Below are positions 12,246 through 23,553 of a DNA stretch of 64,000 nucleotides, in pieces. The DNA is taken from NCBI GenBank assembly GCA_963693085.1, contig OY856412.1, positions 1,060,410,244 to 1,060,474,243 of the forward strand. The letters are read 5' to 3'. Origin of the DNA: Alisma plantago-aquatica. Lineage: Eukaryota > Streptophyta > Magnoliopsida > Alismatales > Alismataceae. The position numbers and the translations under genes were made by a program. The number at the start of each line of letters is the position of its first letter. Position 1 is the first letter of the stretch. The notes beneath the pieces were generated by a model. The model was not told where the DNA came from and made no database searches. It worked only from the letters and a program-made list of their open reading frames with translations.

Positions 12246-13837
12246 GAATTTGTCCCCGAATCCCAGATAAAGGAAAACAGTTATTATTCATGCATCATAT
12301 CATCATGTACTCACATAACACCTCATTATTATGGAGACACCATAGAGTTTTGATCAATACAAAGTTATTCCATACAAGTTTATCATGGAATGATTCACAT
12401 GTAACATATACTCCCATGTTCCTTAATTAATTCAGCCTTTCTCATACAAGATTCACCATTATATTCTATCATCCACTTGGGACTATAAGTCTTTTTATGC
12501 TTTAATTGTGTCACCTTACCTGATGACACAGCACAAGCTTTCCTTATTACATGAACTAACTATCTCATTAGTGGTTCATTTTCTTACCATAAGAAGAGGT
12601 TACATATCAACCAAGAACTTTTCTCAAGGATATCTTCAATTGTTATGTTTATGAAAAACATAAACCCCTAACATGTGATGTTCATACTACATTAGGTAAC
12701 TGGACTGAATTCACAGTTAACCCTTTCAGGCAACCATCATAAAATAGCTTGATATATCTCAGATACCATAATTTCTTACTTGGTACCTATCACATGTGTT
12801 GAAGACACATGACATCTTTATCTTCCTTTCATCTTGGAACATTACTTATTACATATATCTTCATCTTGGAGCCAAAGCCCAAGATAAATTGATACCTTTC
12901 TAAGTATCCATCACATAAACATCTTTGTATTATGCACATCAAGTGTCCTATGACCCACTTGATTGTCATGTCCTTAAAAGGAAAGAGAACAAGGAATCAT
13001 ATTTCTCTATTATTTCATGTATTTTTAACCATTCATGAAGCATTTACTCTTTATCTCATCCTAGGTTCCTTGCCCTAGCATAGGAATTATAAGGATGATT
13101 ACATGACATTATTTCTTTCTTTATTATTATCTAACATGTTTATGATCATCTTAAGATCTCATCACATTTCCACATTATGGGGAGGATCTTTATTATTCTT
13201 ACAACTTTATTGTATAGGTTCACCTCCCTTATTCCCATTCTTATCTTATGAGGAGTATACTTTTAATTCCTCATACAAACATGCTCATCTAAGGTTATCT
13301 CATATTTCTCTTTCTTATGCTTAGGATAGGACACATTTATTTATCCCATATTTCTTATTTCATGATACTCATTAGATTGTCTCAGAATGACTACTTGATT
13401 AGAGCAATAAAAAAGATAACAATCTAAGAGTTTCCATACTCACTTTATCATCAATAACTGTATACCTAGACAGGGTATATAAATACTGAGATGAAGTAGT
13501 ATGCACTTTTATACTATCATATTCCTTCCTTTTCATATTATCACAAGTATAAAATTTAACATTACTGGATTTTATCCAGGCATCTCTTCAATACCTCCTC
13601 TTTTCCTATAGAGGTCAGAACAACATAAATCACCTATAATGTTTATTATGAAAAATATAAGTCCTCATAGGACTAATCAAGGAAAGTTCAATCAATTACT
13701 TTCTCAATTTAATCCAGGAAATCATAAAAAGACATATAAGAATGACATTATTTTGTCTAACCTATCATGATTCATGGATTATTCACTACCTCAGGTTGAT
13801 TCTGCCTCAGAGGTTGATTCACCATAACATTCTGGCT
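12246..13837 (-). other. Non-coding internal domain of element A
   Basis: No long frame and no protease, reverse transcriptase or integrase motif is visible. Large parts align by eye with the internal domain of element B (about 41220-43004, plus strand), for example the blocks around 12880-12900 and 41985-42005, and 13380-13500 and 41330-41460. Conservation between two separate insertions shows the non-coding stretch is part of the element and not a later insertion. Confidence 0.75.
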
Positions 13838-14499
13838 GAGCAATCTCTTGCCAGATGTCCTACCTGTCTACATAGATAGCAAATTATGGGTGCCAGGTAT
13901 GGTCTAGAGGGTTCTTTACCCTTTCTAAATGACCATTGCCTTGGTGCACTAGGTCCTGGTTTTATTGGTAATACCAAAGTCTTTCCCTTTTTGGAACTAC
14001 TAGGCCTCTGTTCCTGGATTTGGATAGGCCTTTTCTCAATTCTCTCTTCCTTATTCCTTGTTGGACAATTCTTTATAATATGTCCAGGATTTCTACACCT
14101 ATAGCAAATTCTTCATTTGAGTTATAACCTATTCCTTCTCTCATTATTTATTGATTCAACAGGCTGAGGTTGAGCAAAAGTTTGTTCTAAGTCCAGAACT
14201 TCATCATTTCCCATTGCTTCAACCTATTGTTGTGGATTACATATCCAGTTGATGTCCAAAACATCATCATTGGGGGTTGGTAATCTAGGTTGTATTACTA
14301 GTGCTCGATCCACTAAATACATCATGGTTGCCCTAAGTTCCCCAACAATGATAACTAGGGAAGGATTTCTTTTCATAGATGGATTAGCTAGGGGATTCTC
14401 AAGCAATTGTCCCTCTCTTTCCTGCTCCCCTGCACCTCTTGTTGGTGCAGCATTGCTGCTTTCTGCAGCAAAATCCTCATGTGTCCCAGTCATCTTCAA
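13838..14499 (-). pseudogene. Element A gag remnant lacking the capsid core
   Basis: Gag would form the virus-like particle and bind RNA. The minus-strand ATG at 14499 starts MKMTGTHEDFAAESSNAAP, which resembles the gag start of element C (MSGNHEEHVAEHSDVAS). In the same frame lie two CCHC zinc knuckles: CYRCRNPGHIIKNC (14106-14065) and CYLCRQVGHLARDC (13881-13840). Only 131 codons separate the ATG from the first knuckle, against 331 in element C. The missing part is the Retrotrans_gag (capsid) region. In-frame stops occur near 14226 and between about 14125 and 14110. No protease follows. Confidence 0.8.
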
Positions 14500-14607
14500 G
14501 TTCTTCTTCTCCTATATGAGTAGAAGACACTATCAAATACATTGGATGACACTAGAACAGACTCTACTACCTTAGTCCTATGTCTCTGTAGACTCAGTGA
14601 ACCTAGA

Positions 14608-14619
14608 GCTCTGATACCA
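14608..14619 (-). promoter_or_regulatory. Primer-binding site of element A (tRNA-Met)
   Basis: The minus strand reads TGGTATCAGAGC, the usual complement of the 3' end of plant initiator tRNA-Met. It lies 8 bp after the LTR end (TGCCA at 14628) and is followed by GGTTCACTGAGTCTACA, which B and C also carry with one base change. Confidence 0.9.
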
Positions 14620-15072
14620 CTAAATTTTGGCATCCAACTTACAAAACACGAGATTAACTAAGCGGAAGCGAATCATTTGCAGTGGATTACTGAAAATCAC
14701 TAAAAATTAAAACTTTTTGCAAAGAGATCCATACATAGGAAATCTTTTTCATCAAGAACAGAAGTATAATATTTACATTCTATTCCATAAGTACACAACA
14801 TGTACTATCTCTTTTCGAGGATTACAACATCAGCTGTCCTATTCAACATTATAAATAGACAACATGAAAACCTTGAGGCATCAAGCCAAAATCTCGAGTC
14901 AATGATGAAAGCACTATCTATAAATCCTGAGGACCTGAGAGTACAGAGACGACACATAGGACTACAATCTATATAACTAGACAGGTAGTATCTCCACCTG
15001 AGATATTACTACTGTCCTCAACGCTACTACTGTTCCTTCTCTGCTAAAGGTTTCCTGCCTCTTTGTCCGCGT

Positions 15073-15144
15073 CCACCTAAAAACATTAGATCCCACGGGG
15101 GTGAGACAATTGTAAATTGCCCCAGTGGGAGATATAACTCTCCA
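15073..15144 (-). promoter_or_regulatory. Conserved LTR module (twin palindromes then TTTTTAGGTGG), A copy
   Basis: The minus strand reads GGAGAGTTATATCTCC, then GGGGCAATTTACAATTGTC, CTCACCCCCGTGGG and TTTTTAGGTGG. The same order is found in B (39566-39628), D (58680-58750) and C (about 62124-62197) although most LTR sequence around it differs. Confidence 0.75.
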
Positions 15145-15432
15145 CTAAAACATTGTATTGCAATTTAAAGATATGAAACTGAGCAGAGGTTAAGCAGTTT
15201 AAAGCATTCTCAACTTTGTAAGCATTGCAACTATTTATGATAGAGCAATTTATCATCTATTCTTTTAATACGGAATAGGAATGACATGTATATCATTTAT
15301 CCAACATGTTATACCATCATATCAAACTTTTCTTGTGACACTCATCATCTTGTTATGTCACCCATGAATCATTCTTGTTTCATTTTGTTGGCCTTAGCCA
15401 ACCTGTTAAACAAATAAAGAGATATATCTACC

Positions 15433-15900
15433 ATGTACTCATTTATCATCAATACAGGAATTGGATTAATACCAATCCTAAGTCATCATTACAGGCATTG
15501 GGTTATTACCAATCATGTGTTATCACTACATGCATTTAGCCTCTGCCAGGTATTGGACTCTTCCAAACCTGATTACACCGCCAGGCATTGGACACTACCA
15601 ATCCTGATTTCACAGCCAGGCATTGGACTTTAGCCAACCCTGATTACAGGCATTACACCTCTGCCAGGTATTGGATTATAACCAAACATGATTACACAGC
15701 CAGTCATTGGACTCTAACCAATCCTGATTTCACAGCCAGGCATTGGACTCTAACCAATCCTGATTTCACAGCCAGGCATTGGACTCTAACCAATCCTAAT
15801 TTCAGGCATTACACCTCTACCAGTTATTGGATTCTAACCAAACCTGATTACACAGCCAGGCATTGGACTCTAACCAATCCTGATTACATTCCATGTCTGT
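15433..15900. repeat. 36-bp tandem repeat in A 5' LTR
   Basis: Roughly ten units with core GGCATTGGACTCTAACCAAT followed by CCTGATTTCACAGCCA. The first units (from about 15440) are more divergent. The block lies in the part of the LTR missing from the other copy. Its open frames are a result of the period being a multiple of three. Confidence 0.85.
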
Positions 15901-17111
15901 TTACACAACACTGGGCACCTTATTCTCTTACTAGCATTAAACTTTGTCCATGCTAATCATGCTCAATACATTCTTTATGTATTACAAGTATTCCTCTTTT
16001 CTCCACACATGTATAATCCAAGTTCCATTATTATAATTGTATCCTTTTGTTATTATTATTATTATATTACTAAGTTCCCATTCCTTGGTTCGTTATGAAC
16101 ATTATTATCTCTTACAAGAGACTTTTATAATCATCTTATTAACTCTCATTAGGTAACAACTAATCTCATGGCTCACAAAGCCCTTAAATCATCTTGTCAC
16201 CTCTTACTAGGCAACATCTAACCATATGGCTCATAAGATCATTCACATCTTGTCACCTCTCACTAGGCAACAACAACATATTCCCTCATTTAGTATAATA
16301 GTAACACCACTATTCCCTCAATAGGGTTAGGGCTTACTTTTCACATCACATTAGGGTTTTTCATGTCCCATTACCCAATTTAGAGTTAGGGTTTTCCCAT
16401 CTCACATTAGGATTTCATATTTATCAAATCAAACTTAATACATTGCTCCACACCTCTAGGAGCATCCATTAACATTTTGAGTAATCAATCATGTTTATTA
16501 CTCTTAACATTTATCATTAAATGATTATCAATGCAAGGTATGAGTTCATCTCCCATCCTTATCATGATATGATTACATCATACTCATTAGTTTGGCTTAA
16601 CCCCATTCTTAAGGTATGTTAGCCTATACTTATCAAAGTATATCAAACTCATTACATTTCATTGTAACAATTTACATAACAAACTTCATGTATTCCTTAT
16701 CCAAGTATATTGGATTTGAGGTGCATCAAGGTATATCAGCCCTAAATTGCTAAAAGTGATATCTATCACATTTTGATGTATCACTTTCCTCATCACTTCC
16801 AACTTTCTTAACTTATCAACTTATCTTGGAGTAAGGAATTTCCCATCTTAATCCTTTCATCCACTAACCTATCACTCTAACCATGAAGTGCATAGGTCAC
16901 ACATAAAAATGGTCCAACTATCTTTAATGTTATGGACCCATTTCACGTTAAGTCATTGCTTGCTATAAGGTTATCTATAATTAACCACTTTAGGTATTTC
17001 TCTTATCAATGTATTAATCACCATTCCATCATTAGGATTAGGATCTCTCATATCATCTCCCTTTATTAGGGTTTAGGGTTTCACATACTATCATATTTCA
17101 TTAGAGTTAGG

Positions 17112-17250
17112 GTTTCACATGGAATCAATCTCAATTAGGGATTCTCATGGAATCAACCTCAATTAGGGATTCACATGGAATCAATCTCAATTAGGGATTC
17201 TCATGGAATCGACCTCAATTAGGGATTCACATGGAATCAATCTCAATTAG
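17112..17250. repeat. 28-bp tandem repeat in A 5' LTR
   Basis: This is the counterpart of 8852-8990, with five units and a handful of substitutions. Confidence 0.85.
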
Positions 17251-17829
17251 GGTTTTACATCTCATTTCCCTAAATTGGAGTTTCATATATCATTACCATG
17301 GGTTAGGGTTACATACTCACCCTGGATTAGGGTTTCATTTAGAATTGCCCTCAATTAGGGTTAGAGTTCGCTCCCTGTCAATTAGGGTTTATGTTCTTGA
17401 TTAGAGTTTCATGATCTCTCTACTTAAGGATCATACCCTTAATCACCTCATGAATCATATTCATGTATGAATTTCATGCTATCATCTTCTTAACTTGATT
17501 AGGTTACATCAACCCTCAATCAAGTACATACAACTATGATTAACATAGTGTACCAAGTCATTGTTCCTATAAGCAATTAGGGTTCATCCCTTAATTGGCA
17601 CTAAGCACCTAGGTACTATTAGGATTTCAACCTTGTACCTTCATTGATTATCATTACTAATAATCATTGGATCAATGGATCATTCATCATCTTAATTCTC
17701 AAGAGATTCAATCATATTGGACCTCCATTACATAAGGTATCCAATTGATTTGACCAATTGAATCTTCAACTATAATAGGTGTCCAAGTGGATTAACCAAT
17801 TGAGTCCTCAATTAATTTTGACTACTTGA

Positions 17830-19110
17830 GCCCCAAACGGTCTTGGTCTTTCAAAGTTCAAACGGTTTGAAACTGTTTGGTAAAGGTGGTCACTTGAAAC
17901 CATTTGCTAAAGCAAGTACTTGAAATCATTTGCTAAAGCAAGTGCTTGAAATCATTTGCTAAAGCACTCTTAACATCAATTGGGCCTCAAATGATTTGGG
18001 ATCGTTTGGTCCCAAACGATCTTGATACCGTTTGGTCCAAACCTCCTCAAAACCGCATGGACCAAAGATGGTCTCAACCTATCAAGTCGATTTGGGGTTC
18101 TCAATGTTGATTCCTTCAATCATTGAATTCATGTAACCAATCTTCAATTGGACCCATCACCATACTTCAATTGAGTTAATTAGGTCATCCTTCAACTGAT
18201 TTGACCCTCAATTAACCCTCAATTGATCATCAATTGGGGTTTGAATCAACTGAATTAGGGTTTGGAATCGATGATCCTTCAACATTAATCAATGTGTAAC
18301 TAGTTACTTTAAAACTATTAGACCATCATCCAAATTGAACATGACCTGACTCCAAACGGTCTTGACATCGTTTGGATGACCTCCAAATGGTATTGAGGTA
18401 GTTTCCCATCTCATCACTCAAATCCATGTCATCCATTTAGGGTTTGGATCACTAGATTGATCACCAAATCAGCATTTGATTGCAAATCAACTTGGTATCT
18501 TTAGATCTTCAAACACCTAACCATAGTCAACCCTAGACCTCCAAACGGTCTTGGGTGACCCCCAAACCGTCTGGGGATCATTTGGATGACCTCCAAATGG
18601 TCGTGAGACCGTTTTCCCATCACATCATCATTAGCTATGTCATTCAATTAAGGTTTGGATCCTAGGATTGGTCACCAAATCAGCAATTGATTGTACATCA
18701 ACTTAATATCTTTGGACCTTCAATTGCTCAATCATACTTAACCCTAGACCTCCAAACGGTCTTGGGTGATCACCAAATGGTCTTTAGACCGTTTGGGTGA
18801 TCTCCAAACGGTTTTGAAACCGTTTGGGTCAATCAACCCAAAGTTCAAACTCAATCACTTATGAAATCAGCACTCAACTCGATTAGGGTTTATGTGATTG
18901 ATGGACCTTCAACTCATGAACCAATTGGAGTTAATCAATAATAATTGGTGGTTCATTAACCTAGATCATTATGAACAAGTCCCCAAACGTTCAACCCTAT
19001 TCAACATCACCAAACAGTCTTAAACCGTTTGCTTCTATGCGGCTTAGTGAAACTGTTTCATTCCAAACGGTTTGAAACCGTTTGCTCCCAAACACAAACG
19101 GTTTGGACAT
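17830..19110. repeat. Dispersed AAACGGT/ACCGTTT palindromes in A 5' LTR
   Basis: The same cluster as in the truncated LTR. This copy has one extra unit near 17938-17963 (AAGTGCTTGAAATCATTTGC is repeated), evidence of small tandem gains since insertion. Confidence 0.8.
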
Positions 19111-19298
19111 TTGATTGAAACCATTTGGTCTAGATATTTGGGGAGGTGTGTGCTTATGATGATGTCATCATCATCAAGCTCTAGACCCACGAAACCTTCT
19201 CTGATTTCCATGGAGATTGCATCAATCAACCAAATCAATAATTGTAAATAGAGAAATGATCATTATTTGATGGGGAATTGAATGTAATAACAAAGTTA

Positions 19299-19347
19299 GG
19301 GTTTCAAGTTATAAAAACCGCCTCCAATTGAGCTCCAAAGCTCCAAT
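19299..19347 (-). promoter_or_regulatory. Conserved LTR block after the TATA site, A copy
   Basis: The minus strand reads TTGGAGCTTTGGAGCT, then GGAGGCGGTTTTTATAACTT and GAAACCCTAAC. Related blocks are in B (36323-36376), D (55474-55520) and C (59533-59575). Function unknown. Confidence 0.55.
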
Positions 19348-19628
19348 CTCACGGAAACAATGTTGGATGAAGCTTTTTCAACTCCTCCTAAGCTCGTCCT
19401 CAAGCTTTTGGTTGAAAAGATTGGCTAGGGTTGATGAGGAGATCAGGATAAGAAGAAATCAATGATTTATTTTTTATTTCCACCATGGAGTCAAGGAGAA
19501 CGAAGGTCAAGGACCTTACCAACAGGTTGGGGTCATCCTCGTCCGGTTCCTGAGCTTCTCTTGGGGTCGTCCAAGGCAAAGAAAGAAAGGAAATCTGAAA
19601 AGAAGTCCTTAAGTGAGTGGAAAAAGGG

Positions 19629-19640
19629 ATATGTATAAGG
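19629..19640 (-). promoter_or_regulatory. Putative TATA site of element A 5' LTR
   Basis: The minus strand reads CCTTATACATATCC about 890 bp into the LTR, a position comparable with clearer TATA boxes in B, D and C. It is weaker than those. Confidence 0.4.
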
Positions 19641-20930
19641 AAATCCCAAGGAGAGAGAAAATGGGATTATTTTCTTTAATTCCCAAAATAATTTCCACAA
19701 AATACCCCTCCATTTCTTGGCTAAGAATCCATACTCATGATCTTGCAAAACCTCTTCATTATCCAAGAATAAAGGGAAAAGAAATTAAGCACCTTAACGC
19801 TTATAATATTAATATCCATTTTTGAGTGGAATTTCTTTTTCTTATAATAATGTTGAGTGGAATTTCACCTCCTTAGGATATGCTCGTTCCTTTGCAAGGA
19901 TTAAGCTCGTACACACACATATCTGAATCCAACCATTTTAATTTTGGTTGAAGGCCCCTTCAATTATTTTATTTATTTTTGCATTAAATTGAATTAGGGT
20001 TCCAATTAGGCTTAAATCTTGATTATTTTAATATCAAGATTCTCTCTCCTCCAACTTAATTCAAATGAGGCGCCCCTATCATTCTATTTTCTCTAAATTA
20101 TGTCAAGAAACATTAGGGACCTTATGGAAGTGGTAATTTGCATATTGAACCTTAGGTTTTGGGTAAATTACACTTTACACCAAAACTAGGTTTTAATGCA
20201 CAAACATTGCTTTATCAGCTCTTCCTTGGTACTCAGGCTACCACAAGCCATACCTCTTCATCATATTCATTCTCATGATGCTTCAACACATGAGGAACAT
20301 ATTATCATGCAACATTTGCAATCTAACCCCTCAACTTGGGTAATTTGCATTTTAGTTCAAAATAAGCAAACATTGCTTCAACATTGTTCAAACAGGACCA
20401 AAATTGAAACATAAGTTCCTCATGAGCCCTAATTACTTTTCACAAGATAATATTAAGCATATAATAATCTTTCTTTATTAAAACACATAGGGTTTAAGCA
20501 TAACCCAGGTCAGGGATGTTACAGGAAAGATAGTGTTTTTCTATTGCAAACCCAAGAATTACAATGTATGAAATGAAAACATGGGTAGCAGGGCTACTCC
20601 CCGCACCCTAGTGTATGGGACTACTCGCTCATGGAAAGAACAAAGAAGGGGGTGATAAGAGAGAGAGAGAGCATCATCTCCACAAAGGAGGGAGGAAGGT
20701 CGACCCCTTAGAGAGAGAGCAATGATCTTCACACTTCGTAGCTTGCTTGATGATGAATCCTCCTCTTCTCACCTTTCCTGTCGATGAGAGAGAAAGTAGC
20801 TTGGAGATGGAGTATGGATCTTAGACCGGAAGCCCCGGGGCAGTGGGTGAAGGATGGAATGGCTTTGGAACAATAGAGGCAGCCTATGGACATCTAAGAC
20901 TTGATGAATGTTTAGGACCCCTTTGGGTTC

Positions 20931-20938
20931 TATTTATA
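20931..20938 (-). promoter_or_regulatory. Putative TATA box of the unclassified LTR
   Basis: TATAAATA on the minus strand, directly downstream of the repeat array. Confidence 0.5.
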
Positions 20939-20949
20939 GGATTTTGAGT

Positions 20950-21660
20950 GAGCCTTAAACGGTTTGGGGTATGTGGGTCCAAACAGTCTTGGAGACTATT
21001 TGGATTTTCACATAGTTGGGAGACCGTTTGGACTCTCTCGGTCTGGAGACCGTTTGAGTCCTCTTAGTTTGAAATGGTTTGCTTTCATTTGATCTTGGGG
21101 TCGTGTGGCTTCATACGGTCTCGGGATTGGTTGATCTCCATTCGATCTTGGGACCATTTGGCTTCATACAGTCTCGGGACCGTTTGACCTTTATTCGGTC
21201 TTGGGACCGTGTGGCTTCATACGGTCTCAGGATCGATTTATCTCCATTCGGTCTTGGGACCGTTTGGCTTCACACGGTCTCAGGACCGTTTGACCTTTAT
21301 TCGGTCTTGGGACCATTTGGCTTCATACAGTATCGGGACTGTTTAACCTTTATTCAGTCTTGGGACCGTGTGGCTTCATACGGTCTTGGGACCGTTTGGC
21401 TTCACACGGTCTTGGGACCGTTTGGCTTCACACGGTCTTGGGACTGTTTGACCTTTATTCGGTGTGGCTTCATACAGTAGGAACCGTTTGATCTCCATTC
21501 GATCTTGGGACCATTTGTCTTCATACGGTCTCAGGACCGTTTGGCTTCACACAGTCTTGGGACAGTTTGATCTTTATTCGGTTTTGGGACTGTTCGGCTT
21601 CCATTTGATCTTGGGACCATTTAGCTTCCATTCGGTCTTGGGACCGTTTGGGGGTTTTGT
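20950..21660. repeat. About 24-bp repeat array, CGGTCTTGGGACCG palindromes
   Basis: The array alternates TCGGTCTTGGGACCGTTTGG with CTTCATACGGTCTCGGG-type units of about 24 bp each, roughly 25 in all. Each unit carries the near-palindrome CGGTCTTGGGACCG. The motif resembles the AAACGGTCT/AGACCGTTT palindromes of elements A and D, but the organisation is truly tandem. Confidence 0.85.
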
Positions 21661-21814
21661 AATTTTTTGTGTGCTTTTCTGTAAGAAGTGAAAAGGAGAA
21701 GTTAATCTAATGGTATATTTACAAAAAGTGGAAAGTTAAAGATTTTCTCTAATTTAACTAAGAAAGAGTATGGAAAACTGAGGAAAACTAGTAAGATAAC
21801 ATCGCAAAATGGGA

Positions 21815-22751
21815 GGTTACCAATATGTGTGCATCATGGTGGTCGTTTATTATGTGTCCAAAGGATTGAAGCAATTTCCACGAGGACAAATGATCATTAA
21901 GTAGTTTATGACTTTGTCAAGTCAAACATCTTCAATCGCTTCTGTATACCAAGAGAAATGATTAGTGATGGCAGAATCCATTTCATCCATATAACATTTG
22001 AAGGATTTTTAAAATGACATGGTGTGAATAATAGCGTGGCTACTCCTTACCACTATCAAATGAGTGGTCAAGTTGAGTTAGCCAATCGGGAGATAAATCT
22101 CATTCTTTAGAAGATAGTGAGGCCAGACCGCAAGGATTGGTCTTTATGTCTCAATGAAGCTTTGTGGGCATATAAAACAACATTTAAAGCCCTGATTGGC
22201 ACCGTATCGTTTAAACTTGTGTATGGAAAGAGTTGCCATTACCGGTGGAAATACAACACAAGGCACTATGGGCATTGAAAGCCATGGGCATTGATGGAGA
22301 CACTGCCAGAGTGAGGAGAAAATGGCAGTTGCATGAGCTAGAAGAAATGAGACATGAAGCATATGAGTTGTCAAAGAATTATAAGGAAAGGACCACATTT
22401 ATACATGATAAGTTGATCAAGAAGAAGAACTTTGAGCCCAAACAATGGGTATGGTTGTACAATTCTAGGATGAAGTTCTTTCCCAAAAAGCTTCGGACTA
22501 GATGGGAAGGGCCTTATCTAATCAAACATGTATATCCATCTAGGGTTGTAGTGATATGTGAAAATGAAGGGGCAAAAGAGTTCACTATCAACGGGAAAAG
22601 ATTGAAAACCGTTGTTGAAGTAGGTCTGAACAAAGCAAACCAAAGTTTTGACATTGTGATGTTAGTTGTGAAACACCCACTGGATGAAGAGATGTGCTTA
22701 AAAGCACATGAGAGAGATATCTACTACAAGGATTCCTTGAAAGTTTTGTGA
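21815..22751 (+). pseudogene. Athila integrase, decayed
   Basis: Integrase inserts the cDNA into the genome. The core starts near 21815 (YQYVCIMVVVYYVSKGLKQF). In the family consensus the first catalytic Asp lies in VDYVSKW; here it reads VYYVSKG, so that Asp is lost. The second Asp is in MISDGRIHF (21967-21969) and the Glu in GQVELANREI (22076-22078). Their spacing is not a multiple of three, which shows a frameshift. The C-terminal part, open from 22233 to 22751, has the Athila signature KNYKERTTFIHDKLIKKKNF and LYNSRMKFFPKKLRTRWEGP. Stops occur near 21899, 22013 and 22107. Confidence 0.88.
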
Positions 22752-23553
22752 GGATGATCGAGTCAAGAGTCAATAAGCCCAGATGAAGGTATAAAATTTA
22801 GCGCAACTGGGAGGCAACCCACCTAGGTTTGGAAACTTTTGCACCCAACCTTCACTTTTAGATACTTTTACTTTATTTTTACATGGTTCGAAGAATACAC
22901 ACATGGACTCTTGTGCTTGATAGTTTTTGTTTAAGTTTTGATTAGATGAAGGTGATAGGTTGGATAGAGAGAGAGAGTAAAAGAGGGCAAGGCATAGTTG
23001 TTGAGGTTAAAATGTGGCTTAGTATCTAAGGGATGCAAAAATATCTATGTTCTTGAAGCTGCATTGACAAAGTACAAAGGAAAGACCCACCACGATCATG
23101 GTGTTCTAAAATAGTCGTGGTGGAATTAGTTGAAAAAGTTACAATGACATGTGAAGTTTTGTGAAGGAATGACCATGGCCGTGGAAAAGAAAATGACAAG
23201 ACAACACAGTTGTGGCTACTACCACGGGTGTGGAGACTTGATGACAGCACGACCGTGAAACCCACCATGGTCATGGGGATTTATTTGCAAAAGTTTGAGA
23301 AAGTTATAGTGATGAAGTTGATTTTGTTCATGAACGACCACAACTGTGGCAATCACCACAGCTGACGCGAGAGGTCCTCACCACGATCGTGACAATTGCC
23401 ACAACTGTGGAGAGGGTCAAGTTGTAGACGTCTTCATCAACCACCACAATTGTTTCACCTAACCCTTACCATGACTGTTTCACCTAACCCTCACCACAAC
23501 TATGGTGAGGTTCGACCCCACCTATTGATTTCACTTAAAACCCCCATTCCACC
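22752..23553 (+). other. Athila spacer between integrase and env-like region
   Basis: The sequence just after integrase contains GGGAGGCAACCCACC (about 22810), a motif I associate with the 3' side of Athila pol. The second half (about 23085-23520) holds some fifteen copies of a CCACGAYCRTGGTG-like near-palindrome. No coding domain is seen. Confidence 0.6.
23085..23520. repeat. CCACGACTGTGG-type palindromes, first Athila cluster
   Basis: Near-palindromes of the form CACCACGATCATGGTG, CCACAACTGTGG and CCACGACTGTGG are scattered here. The same motif recurs in the 3' LTR at about 27770-28330, so it is a property of this element. Confidence 0.75.

Larger units (their letters stand above)
8459..20523 (-). 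mobile_element. Element A: non-autonomous long-LTR Ty3/gypsy (Del/Tekay-like) retrotransposon
   Basis: Reading on the minus strand: a 5' LTR (20523 to 14628) starts TGTAACATCCCTGACC and ends TGCCA; then a tRNA-Met primer site (14619-14608), a defective gag (14499-13838), about 1.6 kb of non-coding DNA, a purine-rich tract (12245-12226) and a 3' LTR that starts at 12225. The two LTRs are near-identical by eye over 3.8 kb, but the 3' LTR stops at 8459 and lacks the last 2.1 kb found in the 5' LTR. No protease, reverse transcriptase, RNase H or integrase can be seen. The internal domain is only 2.4 kb. The same internal architecture occurs in element B on the plus strand. Confidence 0.85.
14628..20523 (-). 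repeat. Element A 5' LTR, full length (5.9 kb)
   Basis: On the minus strand it runs from TGTAACATCC (20523) to TGCCA (14628), next to the primer site. From start to end it holds a TATA-like site (about 19640), a conserved block around 19347-19299, the palindrome cluster (19110-17830), a 28-bp tandem array (17250-17112), a 36-bp tandem array (about 15890-15545), and the conserved twin-palindrome module (15144-15073). The next bases on the plus strand, GGAAA (20524-20528), would be the target duplication, but the partner flank is lost. Confidence 0.88.
20524..21690 (-). mobile_element. Fragment of an unclassified LTR (minus strand) with a dense repeat array
   Basis: This stretch lies between elements A and Athila and has no coding potential I recognise. 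On the minus strand it reads like an LTR: a repeat array (about 21660-20950), then a good TATA box (CCTATAAATA, 20940-20931), then about 400 bp ending CTATCTTTCC, where element A has cut in. No terminal TG or primer site can be assigned, so LTR identity is an inference. Confidence 0.45.

Noticed and set aside
14249..14575. Plus-strand ORF of 108 codons
   Set aside because: Antisense shadow of the gag remnant of element A on the minus strand, which has a recognisable gag start and knuckles.
15433..15956. Spaced repeats resembling a CRISPR array
   Set aside because: Units are directly tandem with no unique spacers, lie inside a plant LTR, and there are no cas genes.
21079..21480. Plus-strand ORF of 133 codons with periodic sequence
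   Set aside because: A 24-bp repeat keeps the frame open; no domain and no coding signature.
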